Shown in pieces: positions 1 through 5,716 of a DNA stretch of 5,716 nt (the stretch's first letter is position 1; each line of letters starts with the position of its first letter). The notes under the pieces are model-generated. The model did not search any database, was not told the DNA's origin, and worked only from the letters and a program-made list of their open reading frames with translations. The stretch lies in the NCBI GenBank assembly GCA_002695185.1, contig NZOF01000160.1:3044-8759 (forward strand), given 5' to 3'. This stretch comes from Erythrobacter sp. GTDB lineage: Bacteria; Pseudomonadota; Alphaproteobacteria; Sphingomonadales; Sphingomonadaceae. The position numbers and the translations under genes are program-made.

Positions 1-279
1 CCAGAAGAGTTAGCATTCTATGATGCGCTTGCCGAAAACGAGAGCGCGGTCGAAGCCATGGGTAGCGAACAGCTGCGGCTGATCGCCCATGAGCTACTCG
101 AACAGCTGCGTCAAAACGTGACTGTCGACTGGCACCATCGCGAAAGTGCCCGTGCCCGGATGCGGGTTCTGGTAAAGCGCATTCTTAAGCGGTTCGGATA
201 TCCGCCTGACCTCGCCGACGAGGCAGTGCAGACAGTTCTGGCGCAGGCTGAAGTGCTATTGCGAGAGGTAGCTCCGTAA
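1..279 (+). CDS. hsdR: Type I restriction endonuclease R subunit, C-terminal end (5' part outside window)
   Basis: The frame is open from base 1 and ends at TAA 277-279, giving 92 residues that start [17 protein letters not shown]. The segment resembles the C-terminal helical region of type I restriction R subunits (DUF3387-like). Typical features are the [12 protein letters not shown] stretch, then a basic helix with [24 protein letters not shown] (residues about 46-68), then an amphipathic helix ending in EVLLREVAP. In the family, HsdR is the ATP-dependent translocase and nuclease that works with HsdM and HsdS to cut unmethylated foreign DNA, and its C-terminal region helps dock on the methylase core. 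The nuclease and helicase motifs would lie to the left, so completeness cannot be judged. An ATG at 58 is only an internal Met, because the frame stays open upstream of it. The gene points toward the tra operon. The family call is from recalled sequence similarity and is fairly secure. Confidence 0.88.
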   Translation, partial: PEELAFYDALAENESAVEAMGSEQLRLIAHELLEQLRQNVTVDWHHRESARARMRVLVKRILKRFGYPPDLADEAVQTVLAQAEVLLREVAP

Positions 280-487
280 CCCAATCAACGAAGACCTCCT
301 ACCTTGTTCGAGAGCAAATCCGTATGCAGCCTGGGGAGGCGCTAGGCATATGGCTTTGATCCGGGGATTTCACTGGTTTCTATGCACTTGGAGATCGAAG
401 GTTTGTGTGTCAGAATCGTACCGCAAAGCTTGAAAATCGGCGGCATTGTAGCGATTTTGAAGCTCACGCCATCTGAGTAGGTGCCTC
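280..487. other. Intergenic region between hsdR and the small membrane-protein gene
   Basis: This 208-bp non-coding stretch looks less GC-rich than the tra genes. It holds one clear structure, the inverted repeat at 427-464. I see no convincing intrinsic terminator after hsdR: the short GCCT/AGGC hairpin at 329-340 has a 4-bp stem and no T tract. No tRNA, direct repeat or recognisable attachment site was seen. It presumably carries the promoter of the 488-694 gene. Confidence 0.6.
427..464. promoter_or_regulatory. 13-bp inverted repeat (possible operator) upstream of the small gene
   Basis: Left arm AGCTTGAAAATCG (427-439) and right arm CGATTTTGAAGCT (452-464) are complementary at 12 of 13 positions, with a single G/G mismatch (432/459) and a 12-nt centre. 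The repeat ends 23 bp before the ATG at 488. A TTGAAA hexamer (430-435) lies in the left arm. A poor -10-like hexamer, GATTTT (453-458), follows 17 bp later in the right arm, so the dyad could cover a promoter and act as a repressor site. It could also fold as an RNA hairpin in a longer transcript. There is no T tract after it, which argues against an intrinsic terminator. The repeat is seen directly; its role is inferred. Confidence 0.45.
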
Positions 488-694
488 ATGTTGAAGTTAT
501 CAGACGACCCTACTGTGACCGAGGACTGGAAGGGCCTCAGAGAGCTTGATCGGGCCATCACAGAGAATCGTCTGACTGCCTATACGTGGAAGAAAACTTG
601 GGCGGATCCTTGGGGGCGCATCAAGTTGATCGCCATCTTCGTCGGCCTCACTGCTTTTGCGGCATTCGTTGTCATCAACGATCTGATCCTCTGA
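488..694 (+). CDS. Small predicted inner-membrane protein, 68 aa, unknown family
   Basis: I do not recognise this protein. Residues 1-43 are polar and charged (start MLKLSDDPTVTEDWKGLREL, then a basic TWKKTW and DPWGR). Residues about 45-66 form one hydrophobic segment (IKLIAIFVGLTAFAAFVVI), which suggests a single-pass membrane protein with a soluble N-terminal part. There is no lipobox and no N-terminal signal peptide. The ATG at 488 is the only sensible start: an in-frame TGA lies at 458-460 and there is no other ATG. A weak AGGTG (479-483) sits 4 nt before it. The stop TGA (692-694) lies 2 bp from the traG stop on the other strand, so the genes are convergent. The well-formed membrane helix and tight fit to traG argue for a real gene, but the length is short and chance cannot be excluded. 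A role in entry exclusion is possible from location only. Confidence 0.5.
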   Translation: MLKLSDDPTVTEDWKGLRELDRAITENRLTAYTWKKTWADPWGRIKLIAIFVGLTAFAAFVVINDLIL

Positions 695-696
695 CC

Positions 697-3399
697 CTAC
701 CATTCTTTTACCTCGTCCGCAGCCTCCTCGCTTGCGCCCTGAGCTCCACGGGTGACAGCATCGAGGTTGCCTCTCGACTGATCGATCATCCCGCGACCAC
801 GCTTCTGCGCCGCGCGTACCTCTTGCCGGATCCCCGATGGATCGGGGCCAGCGCCAAGATTTCCTGATCCACCGCCTCCACTCGGCCCTCGGGCGCGGAC
901 ATCGCCTTGGCTCGCAACGGTGGGTCGGCTGACCGGCGCGAACTCGGGCAGCGTCAGCTCTCCTTCGATCTCATCGTGAAGTCGGTCTGCGTAGCTCTCC
1001 ACGAACCGGGCCTGGAGCTGCTGTCCCTGGGCGCTCATCTGGAAGTTGATATCGTCGAACCGGACCGGGCCATAATAATCGCGGTTCGCCTCGATCTCCG
1101 ACATGCCCCATTCGCGGTTGGCCTGACTGAGGTTGAGCGAACCGGCAGCGTTGGCGCCTTCATACCAGGAGGCTTGGCTTTCCAGCCGGCTTGCCAGCTC
1201 TTCAGCGCGCCGGGCTTCTACGGAGTAGGTCTGCGCTTCAGTCAAAGAGCGGCTGAGGCCCGCTGCGCTGGTCGAAACCTGAGAGCTCGAGCTCGAGCTG
1301 GTTTGGCGCAGGAAACCCTCACGCGTGCTGGACCAATTCCGAGTGTCCGAAAGTTGCTCCAGTGTCCCGGTAATCCGGTTGCGGTCTTCGGAGGCAATGC
1401 CGACGTCACTGTCCGACCAGCTTTGATTTCGTCCACCTTTGGCACCAATCGAGGCGCTGCCTACTCCCTTGTCTCCTCCCAAACTAAGCGAACCTTCGCC
1501 GTTCAAGAACCACGAAACGGTAATGTCGTCGGCGGCCCGGCGCGACAGGCCGAACTGGCGCTGCAGGGTGGTGGAGGCGTTGTCGACCTCGCTGAAGGCT
1601 GTGCCGATGCTGTCGTTGCTGCCGGTGCCACTCACCGTCTCTGAAGAGCGGCCCTGGCTGTAGGCATTGCGGATCTCGTTGAAGCGGGTGACGGCCGAGC
1701 TGGTCGATTGCTGGGCAAGGTTCGAATAAGTCTCGCTCTGGCCCCGGCTCTGGCTCGCCATGGTCGACAGCCTGCTCGTGAAATCCTGCCCAAGCGTGGG
1801 CGTGAACGGGTACTGCGAATTCGGCACCGTCGCGAATTCCGCCCCACTGAAGCTGGTCGTCTGGGTGCCCACATCGCTGAACCCGCGCGTCTGTGCTGCA
1901 CCATAGGAAATGCTCGGATTGAGCGCCCCTTGCGCAAACTGGCGCGAGAACACCGTCGAATTGTCGAGGTTGCTGTTGCCGAGCGAAACGTTGCCCGTGC
2001 TGGCCTCGCGCGCCGCTTCCTCTGCCGCATTCTGTGACGGGTTGAGGTAAGAGGTCGCCTGGCCAGAGATCGCCAGCGCGCCCTTGGCGATGCCGCCGGC
2101 GAGGAACGGGACCGATGCGACGAGATAGCCAGCAAGGAGGCCGATATCGCGGTTCACATCGGCCATGCCCGCAAAGGTCGCGAGCGATAGCCCGGTGCCG
2201 CCGCCCGCAGCCGCGACATCACTCGCACCCTTGAACATCAGGATCATGTGCAGGATCACGAAGAGCGGTCCCCAGGCCGCCAGGTAGAAGAATCCGGTGA
2301 CATAGCCGCGCAGCGCAAGCGGCCCGGTCTTGGGCATGAGAAACAGCGGAAAGATCACCGGGAACATCGCGTAGAACACGACCGTCAGCACGACATTGAG
2401 GATCGGGACCCACTTCATCGCGTTCTCCGCGATCGAGGCGTAGGTCCGCTCGGTCTGGATGTCGGCGCGGGTCTGGGCGAAGACATCGACGCTCGAGGTG
2501 CCACTGGCGCCCGCAAACCCGTGCATGGCATGGTTCATGGCATTGATCGTCAGGACCTGGCGGAAGATGTCGCTCGCGTTCTTCGAGACCCCCGAAAGAT
2601 ACTGGTAGGCCACTGGCAGGTCAGCAAGCAGCTTGGTCTTGGCAAGTGCTGCCGTCTGGCGCGGATAGAGCTGCCGACCGGCGCTGAGCGCCATGCTATC
2701 GACAAGCCCCGCCCACTGGTTCGAAAGACTGGTATAGGCATCACGGCAGGTGACGATCGACGCCGTGACGCTGTCATCGGCCTGCCGGGTGACGAACTTC
2801 TGCGCCCGCGCTGCGCTGCCCGGTGCGATTGTCGTCCAGATATCGTCGCTCTCAGCCAGCTGCTTCATCGAATAGCGGCCGAGCAGTAGATCATAGAACA
2901 CGCATTGCCGGATGTGTTCGTCGAGATTGGCGGCAAACTCGGGGTCCGAGATGCGCAAGGAACGCGTCGCTTCCATCAGTCGCGCGCCGTAGATCATGCC
3001 GTTCTTCGAGTAGTTGAGGTCGTCAGGCAGGCCGAAGACCAGCTCGGCCGATCGCGTGAGATAGTCGCCGACCTGGCTCGTGAAACTGGCCATGAGCGCA
3101 AGACCCAATGGCACGTTCGCAACGTTCGCTGGCGCAAGGCTCGGGTTCACCCGGTCCGTCACATGGACGTCCATGCGCGGCACCATCAGGCACATGTAGA
3201 TGAGCGTCGCGCCAAGGAACCAGTTGAGCCAGGCCCGCCAGTCCTGGTTGAAGGCGAGCACGATGACTGCCAGCGCCAGGCCCATGACCATCGTCACCTG
3301 GATCAGGCTCTTGTAACCACCCGCGCCCGTCCAGCTGGCGACGGCATTCAGGACATTGACGATGTATTCGCCGCCGCCGACCGTGAAGATCTCGATCAT
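697..3399 (-). CDS. traG: Conjugal transfer mating-pair stabilisation protein TraG (F-type)
   Basis: This 900-residue protein is close to the roughly 940 residues of F TraG. Its N-terminal half matches the TraG_N family. After a short leader (MIEIFTVGGGEYIVNVLNA) there are hydrophobic segments at about 32-50 and 57-75, a large presumably periplasmic loop of about 80-325 with two cysteines (C166, C218), then segments at about 331-355, 367-389 and 418-440. Residues from about 450 to the end form a long hydrophilic domain rich in Ser, Gln, Asn and Gly, with a six-Ser run (701-706), a helical stretch of about 715-745 and a glycine-rich linker (840-850). In F, the N-terminal part is needed for pilus assembly; the C-terminal part stabilises mating pairs with TraN and sets entry-exclusion specificity. 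The ATG lies 14 bp after the traH stop, with AAAGGCGAG upstream. It is the last tra gene before the strand switch. The C-terminal half is weakly conserved in the family, so its partner cannot be read from sequence. Confidence 0.93.
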   Translation of the reverse strand: MIEIFTVGGGEYIVNVLNAVASWTGAGGYKSLIQVTMVMGLALAVIVLAFNQDWRAWLNWFLGATLIYMCLMVPRMDVHVTDRVNPSLAPANVANVPLGLALMASFTSQVGDYLTRSAELVFGLPDDLNYSKNGMIYGARLMEATRSLRISDPEFAANLDEHIRQCVFYDLLLGRYSMKQLAESDDIWTTIAPGSAARAQKFVTRQADDSVTASIVTCRDAYTSLSNQWAGLVDSMALSAGRQLYPRQTAALAKTKLLADLPVAYQYLSGVSKNASDIFRQVLTINAMNHAMHGFAGASGTSSVDVFAQTRADIQTERTYASIAENAMKWVPILNVVLTVVFYAMFPVIFPLFLMPKTGPLALRGYVTGFFYLAAWGPLFVILHMILMFKGASDVAAAGGGTGLSLATFAGMADVNRDIGLLAGYLVASVPFLAGGIAKGALAISGQATSYLNPSQNAAEEAAREASTGNVSLGNSNLDNSTVFSRQFAQGALNPSISYGAAQTRGFSDVGTQTTSFSGAEFATVPNSQYPFTPTLGQDFTSRLSTMASQSRGQSETYSNLAQQSTSSAVTRFNEIRNAYSQGRSSETVSGTGSNDSIGTAFSEVDNASTTLQRQFGLSRRAADDITVSWFLNGEGSLSLGGDKGVGSASIGAKGGRNQSWSDSDVGIASEDRNRITGTLEQLSDTRNWSSTREGFLRQTSSSSSSQVSTSAAGLSRSLTEAQTYSVEARRAEELASRLESQASWYEGANAAGSLNLSQANREWGMSEIEANRDYYGPVRFDDINFQMSAQGQQLQARFVESYADRLHDEIEGELTLPEFAPVSRPTVASQGDVRARGPSGGGGSGNLGAGPDPSGIRQEVRAAQKRGRGMIDQSRGNLDAVTRGAQGASEEAADEVKEW
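1282..1299 (-). repeat. Alternating AGC/TCG serine-codon repeat with a 16-bp perfect palindrome
   Basis: The codons for Ser701-706 of TraG read AGC TCG AGC TCG AGC TCT. The alternation gives a 6-bp tandem repeat in which 1284-1299 (AGCTCGAGCTCGAGCT) is its own reverse complement. It is in frame and codes for a low-complexity linker. Repeat-number change here would add or remove Ser pairs without a frameshift. Confidence 0.7.
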
Positions 3400-3406
3400 G
3401 GATTGT

Positions 3407-3415
3407 CTCGCCTTT
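3407..3415 (-). promoter_or_regulatory. Ribosome binding site of traG, overlapping the traH stop
   Basis: On the minus strand AAAGGCGAG lies 7 nt before the traG ATG (3397-3399). Its first bases share the TAA stop of traH (3414-3416). This imperfect site in the termination zone fits reinitiation or coupled translation of traG after traH, and supports the chosen start. Confidence 0.55.
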
Positions 3416-4850
3416 AAGGGACGATGGAACGGGACTGGAGCGCACGCGACCAGTCGAGCGATGCGGCCATCGAGGGTGACATCGAAGCCGCCAGCATGTT
3501 CTCGATCATCGCTGTCTTCTCGATGATCTGCATGATGGCCGAGACCTTGGCTTGGCCCGTCGCCTGGCGCTGCGCGAGGCTGGACCGAACCTCCGCAACC
3601 TGGGCACGCCAGATCGCGAGCTTGGCCTCATCAGCGGCAATGAAGCTCGCCATCGAACGGCCTGCCTCCGACACGATCCGGTCGAGTACCGCATAGAGCA
3701 GATCGATGCTGGTGATCTCGGCGAGCGTGTCGCGGTCATCGGTCGCCATGCCCCGGCCATAGGCGGCCTGGACCGTCAGGATCTTGTAGAGCGGGACCGA
3801 GGCGACCTGGAGCAGCTCCTTTTCGGCATCGCCAATCGCCGTATCCGAGCGAATGGCGGCCACCATACTGCCGATAAGCGCCGCGACCCTTGGCCGGATG
3901 GCTTTGGCGGAACTGAGGCTCATGTCCCGGAACGCCGGATTGAGGCACTGGTCCGGCTCGTCGCAGGCAAAGACCCGGACCGTCTGGCCCTGCGTGCCAT
4001 CGAGCAGCGCAGTCACCAGCGTCGAGGAGGCATCGCCGGCAAAGGGCACGAACTTACCCGGCTCTTCGTCCTTGGGCGGCACGTAGATCACCGTGCCGAT
4101 CAGCGTCATCGCATATTCGGCAAGATCCCGGTCGAAGGTGCCATTGGGCGAGAAGAAGGCGGACTTCTTGAGGACGTGCCAGGTGTAGTTGCGCGCCACC
4201 GCCGGGTTCACGTCGGCATAGTTTGCGCCCGCCCCGGAGTTGGTTGAGCTGCGCTGACCGCGCGTGCCGCAGCCATGCTTGGCCGCCGCGTAATCGGTGA
4301 ATATGCCCTCGCTGTTGCCGATGGCCTCGCAGATCGCCTTGTCGGCAAGGTCTCCCTTGGGCCAGATCCCGCCGACCAGGCCTTGGGCCATCTCGCAGCT
4401 GTTGATCGATAGATTGTTCATGAGCTGCGCCTTCTGCGCAAACTCCTGCATGATCTTCGAGCACTCGGGGCACACCGTGTCGATCGCCAGGCTGAAGGCA
4501 AAGCCCACGGCATTGTTCGCGACCGCTTTGAGCAGTGCGACGATCTCGCTCGCGTTAATGAAGCTGAAGCTGCCAGCGAAGATGTCAATGCCGCCGCAAC
4601 CCGCCCGCGCCCGAGGTAGCTGGAGATTGGCAATGTTGGTCGTCTTCTGCGGAAAGCGCGTCCACACATTGCCAAGGCTGTAGTAGCCCGCCGATTGGCC
4701 CTGGAAGGCGCTCGGACCCGTGACGTTCGCGGCGCCGCCCATGTCGTCCATGAAGCGGTCCATGCTGTCGCCGACATTGGCATGGAGCGGAGTTACAACG
4801 AGGCTCGTGGCGGCAAGAGCAAGCGCCGCCGTGCGCAGCTTAGAAATCAT
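3414..4850 (-). CDS. traH: Conjugal transfer pilus assembly protein TraH (F-type)
   Basis: This 478-residue protein is about the length of F TraH (458). A signal peptide spans residues 1-24 (basic start, ALALAATSLVV core, likely cut after PLHA). The family signature is plain: GCGGIDIFAGSFSFIN at about 84-99, followed by NNAVGFAFSLAIDTVCPEC (about 112-130) and a NNLSINSC stretch ending at C152. Eight cysteines are present (85, 127, 130, 152, 174, 194, 296, 302), consistent with a disulfide-rich exported protein. The C-terminus (about 400-455) is predicted helical, possibly coiled coil. In F, TraH is a periplasmic/outer-membrane-associated protein working with TraF, TraU, TraW and TrbC in pilus extension and retraction. 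The start overlaps the traF stop by 11 bp (ATGATTTCTAA) and has AAGGAAG 6 nt upstream, so translation is likely coupled. Full length with no visible disruption. Confidence 0.97.
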   Translation of the reverse strand: MISKLRTAALALAATSLVVTPLHANVGDSMDRFMDDMGGAANVTGPSAFQGQSAGYYSLGNVWTRFPQKTTNIANLQLPRARAGCGGIDIFAGSFSFINASEIVALLKAVANNAVGFAFSLAIDTVCPECSKIMQEFAQKAQLMNNLSINSCEMAQGLVGGIWPKGDLADKAICEAIGNSEGIFTDYAAAKHGCGTRGQRSSTNSGAGANYADVNPAVARNYTWHVLKKSAFFSPNGTFDRDLAEYAMTLIGTVIYVPPKDEEPGKFVPFAGDASSTLVTALLDGTQGQTVRVFACDEPDQCLNPAFRDMSLSSAKAIRPRVAALIGSMVAAIRSDTAIGDAEKELLQVASVPLYKILTVQAAYGRGMATDDRDTLAEITSIDLLYAVLDRIVSEAGRSMASFIAADEAKLAIWRAQVAEVRSSLAQRQATGQAKVSAIMQIIEKTAMIENMLAASMSPSMAASLDWSRALQSRSIVP

Positions 4851-5664
4851 GGCCGGCTTCCTTGGAGGTCAGGAGAAAGATGCGGTCCTGCAGTTCGTCG
4901 GCTGACAGGACGCCATATCCGATGGGGATCGCGCGCTTGGCTTCGCTGTCCCACAGAACCAGCGCCGGCGTGATCTTGGGCTCAAGGCCCATGCGCGGCC
5001 GCTGCCCATTCTCGACCGTGTAGTTCGGGAAATGACGCGAAGGGCCGCCATCGGTCGAGATCGCTCTTACCGTGAGCTGCCAGCGATCGGCGACCGCCTT
5101 GACGATCGGGCTCATCACCTCGCAGGCCCCGCAGGTCTGGGCGAAGAAGTAGAACAGCCCGTAGCGATCGCCGAGATGAGCCATCACGCTATCGCGCTCG
5201 GCGGTCCGGGCATCCTGCCATTGCCGCTTGGCGACCGCTCCAACCGGGCGCTCGAGCGTGTAGTCGAGCCCCGGATCCTGCCAGATCGCCCGCTGCCAGA
5301 CATCGGAGAACAGCGAGGCGCGGTCGAGCTGCTCGCGCTGGAAGCGGATATAGGCAGTCACGTTCTCAGGTGTGGGCTCGATGATCGCTCGCGCCTTGAG
5401 CTCGCGCAGCGTCGCAGTGATCGCATCGAGCGCGGCCGTGGCGGTCGGTGCCTGAGACTTCGGCTCGGTGGTCTGCGGCGGCGCGGGTTTCGGCCGCACG
5501 CAGTAGAACCAGTAGCCGAGCCGCCGCTCGCCGCAGTAGAAGGCGTCACCGGCCTCGGTCGCGGCAGCGCCGGGGAGCGTGGCCGCGTCCTGGGCGGCGC
5601 TCGAGACTGCCTGACCAAGCATGGCGGCCAGCATGATGGCCATGCGGGTGCGACGGGCGCTCAT
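4840..5664 (-). CDS. traF: Conjugal transfer protein TraF, thioredoxin-fold with CxxC
   Basis: This 274-residue protein compares with about 247 in F. A signal peptide covers about 1-24 (MSARRTRMAIMLAAMLG, cut near SSAA). The mature N-terminus has the paired cysteines of the TraF family (FYCGERRLGYWFYC, C44 and C55) and a proline-rich spacer (57-73). A helical middle part (about 80-165) leads to a thioredoxin-like domain: GLFYFFAQTCGACEVMSP (about 169-186) with redox motif C178-G-A-C181, a strand LTVRAISTDGG, and a probable cis-proline loop KITPALVLWD (P233). In F, TraF belongs to the periplasmic pilus-assembly group with TraH; the F version lacks CxxC. Here the motif is intact, so thiol-disulfide activity on cysteine-rich TraH, TraN or TraU is plausible. 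The ATG is supported by AAAGGAGC just upstream. A DsbC/TrbB-like protein is the alternative, but the N-terminal cysteine pair and operon position favour TraF. Confidence 0.92.
   Translation of the reverse strand: MSARRTRMAIMLAAMLGQAVSSAAQDAATLPGAAATEAGDAFYCGERRLGYWFYCVRPKPAPPQTTEPKSQAPTATAALDAITATLRELKARAIIEPTPENVTAYIRFQREQLDRASLFSDVWQRAIWQDPGLDYTLERPVGAVAKRQWQDARTAERDSVMAHLGDRYGLFYFFAQTCGACEVMSPIVKAVADRWQLTVRAISTDGGPSRHFPNYTVENGQRPRMGLEPKITPALVLWDSEAKRAIPIGYGVLSADELQDRIFLLTSKEAGHDF
4857..4863 (-). promoter_or_regulatory. Ribosome binding site of traH, inside the end of traF
   Basis: AAGGAAG on the minus strand lies 6 nt before the traH ATG (4848-4850). It lies within the last codons of traF, which stops 11 bp into traH. 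It fixes the TraH start that gives a clean signal peptide. Confidence 0.65.
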
Positions 5665-5716
5665 TGGCTGCTCCTTTCGTAATAGTCGCGGATTTTCTGC
5701 TGGATGAGCTCGGAGG
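5661..5716 (-). CDS. C-terminal end of upstream tra gene (possibly traN), partial
   Basis: Reading leftward from the window edge, one frame encodes SELIQQKIRDYYERSSQ and stops at TGA (5661-5663), which shares ATGA with the traF start. The codons fit the GC-rich use of the neighbours, and the 4-bp overlap is typical of genes in one operon. Only 17 residues are visible, a basic amphipathic tail, so the family cannot be established. In many F-type operons traN (outer-membrane mating-pair adhesin) or a trb gene precedes traF. traN is the first guess, on gene order alone. Confidence 0.65.
   Translation of the reverse strand, partial: SELIQQKIRDYYERSSQ
5670..5677 (-). promoter_or_regulatory. Strong ribosome binding site of traF
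   Basis: AAAGGAGC on the minus strand contains a full AGGAG core 6 nt before the traF ATG. It is the strongest site in the window and lies in the last codons of the upstream gene, so traF can be initiated both independently and by coupling. Confidence 0.75.

Noticed and set aside
329..340. GCCT/AGGC hairpin as a terminator for hsdR
   Set aside because: The stem is only 4 bp, the loop is GGGG, and no T-rich tract follows.
370..561. Minus-strand open frame of 63 codons
   Set aside because: It overlaps the start of the 68-residue plus-strand gene and runs through the dyad. It has no good ribosome site and no membrane or domain pattern, so the plus-strand frame is the better candidate.
586..867. 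Plus-strand open frame of 93 codons across the convergent junction
   Set aside because: It is out of frame with the small membrane protein, runs into the antisense of traG, and shows no coherent protein features.
907..1644. Plus-strand open frame of 245 codons opposite traG
   Set aside because: It lies wholly opposite traG, which has clear family features. Its product is Arg/Ala/Gly-rich without a recognisable domain, as expected from the reverse strand of GC-rich coding DNA.
2248..2889. Plus-strand open frame of 213 codons opposite traG
   Set aside because: It is antisense to the conserved TraG N-terminal half; the product is rich in Arg, Asp, His and Gly with no hydrophobic core pattern.
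3552..4247. Plus-strand open frame of 231 codons opposite traH
   Set aside because: It is fully antisense to a confident traH and has a composition typical of reverse-strand artefacts.
5032..5682. Plus-strand open frame of 216 codons opposite traF
   Set aside because: It is antisense to traF and crosses the traF start and the upstream gene end; its Arg/Gly-rich product has no family resemblance.
1..5716. CRISPR array, tRNA, rRNA or insertion sequence
   Set aside because: No regularly spaced repeats, cloverleaf-like sequence, transposase-like protein or terminal inverted repeats were seen on either strand.

Overview
The window is the distal end of an F-type (MPF-F) conjugative transfer operon on the minus strand. 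It faces, tail to tail, a short plus-strand region with the end of a type I restriction subunit gene and one small predicted membrane protein gene. The tra genes are GC-rich, with G/C-ending codons, and their protein sequences resemble those of alphaproteobacterial transfer regions, most likely on a sphingomonad plasmid or integrative element. That host assignment is inferred from general recall of the family. No replication, integration or phylogenetic marker gene is present to confirm it.

Layout, left to right: (1) 1-279 (+) is the C-terminal 92 residues of a type I restriction endonuclease R subunit (hsdR). (2) 280-487 is an intergenic stretch, apparently less GC-rich than the tra genes, with a 13-bp inverted repeat (427-439 / 452-464, 12 of 13 positions paired). 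(3) 488-694 (+) encodes a 68-residue protein with one hydrophobic C-terminal segment and no recognised family. (4) 697-3399 (-) is traG, whose stop lies 2 bp from the stop of the small gene. (5) 3414-4850 (-) is traH. (6) 4840-5664 (-) is traF. (7) 5661-5716 (-) is the last 17 codons of an upstream gene, by position probably traN or another mating-pair gene.

Transcription of the tra genes runs from the right edge toward traG. The junctions are tight: upstream gene/traF share ATGA, traF and traH overlap by 11 bp, and traH and traG are 14 bp apart. This indicates one polycistronic message with coupled translation. TraF and TraH are exported pilus-assembly proteins. TraG is a polytopic inner-membrane protein with a long C-terminal domain for mating-pair stabilisation and, in F and SXT/R391, entry exclusion. 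No trbB-like gene lies between traF and traH, and this TraF carries an intact CxxC (CGAC) motif.

The tra genes are ordinary members of known families. The least explained part is 280-696: the dyad plus the small membrane-protein gene directly next to traG, in the neighbourhood where F and SXT-type elements keep their entry-exclusion gene, though here in the opposite orientation.
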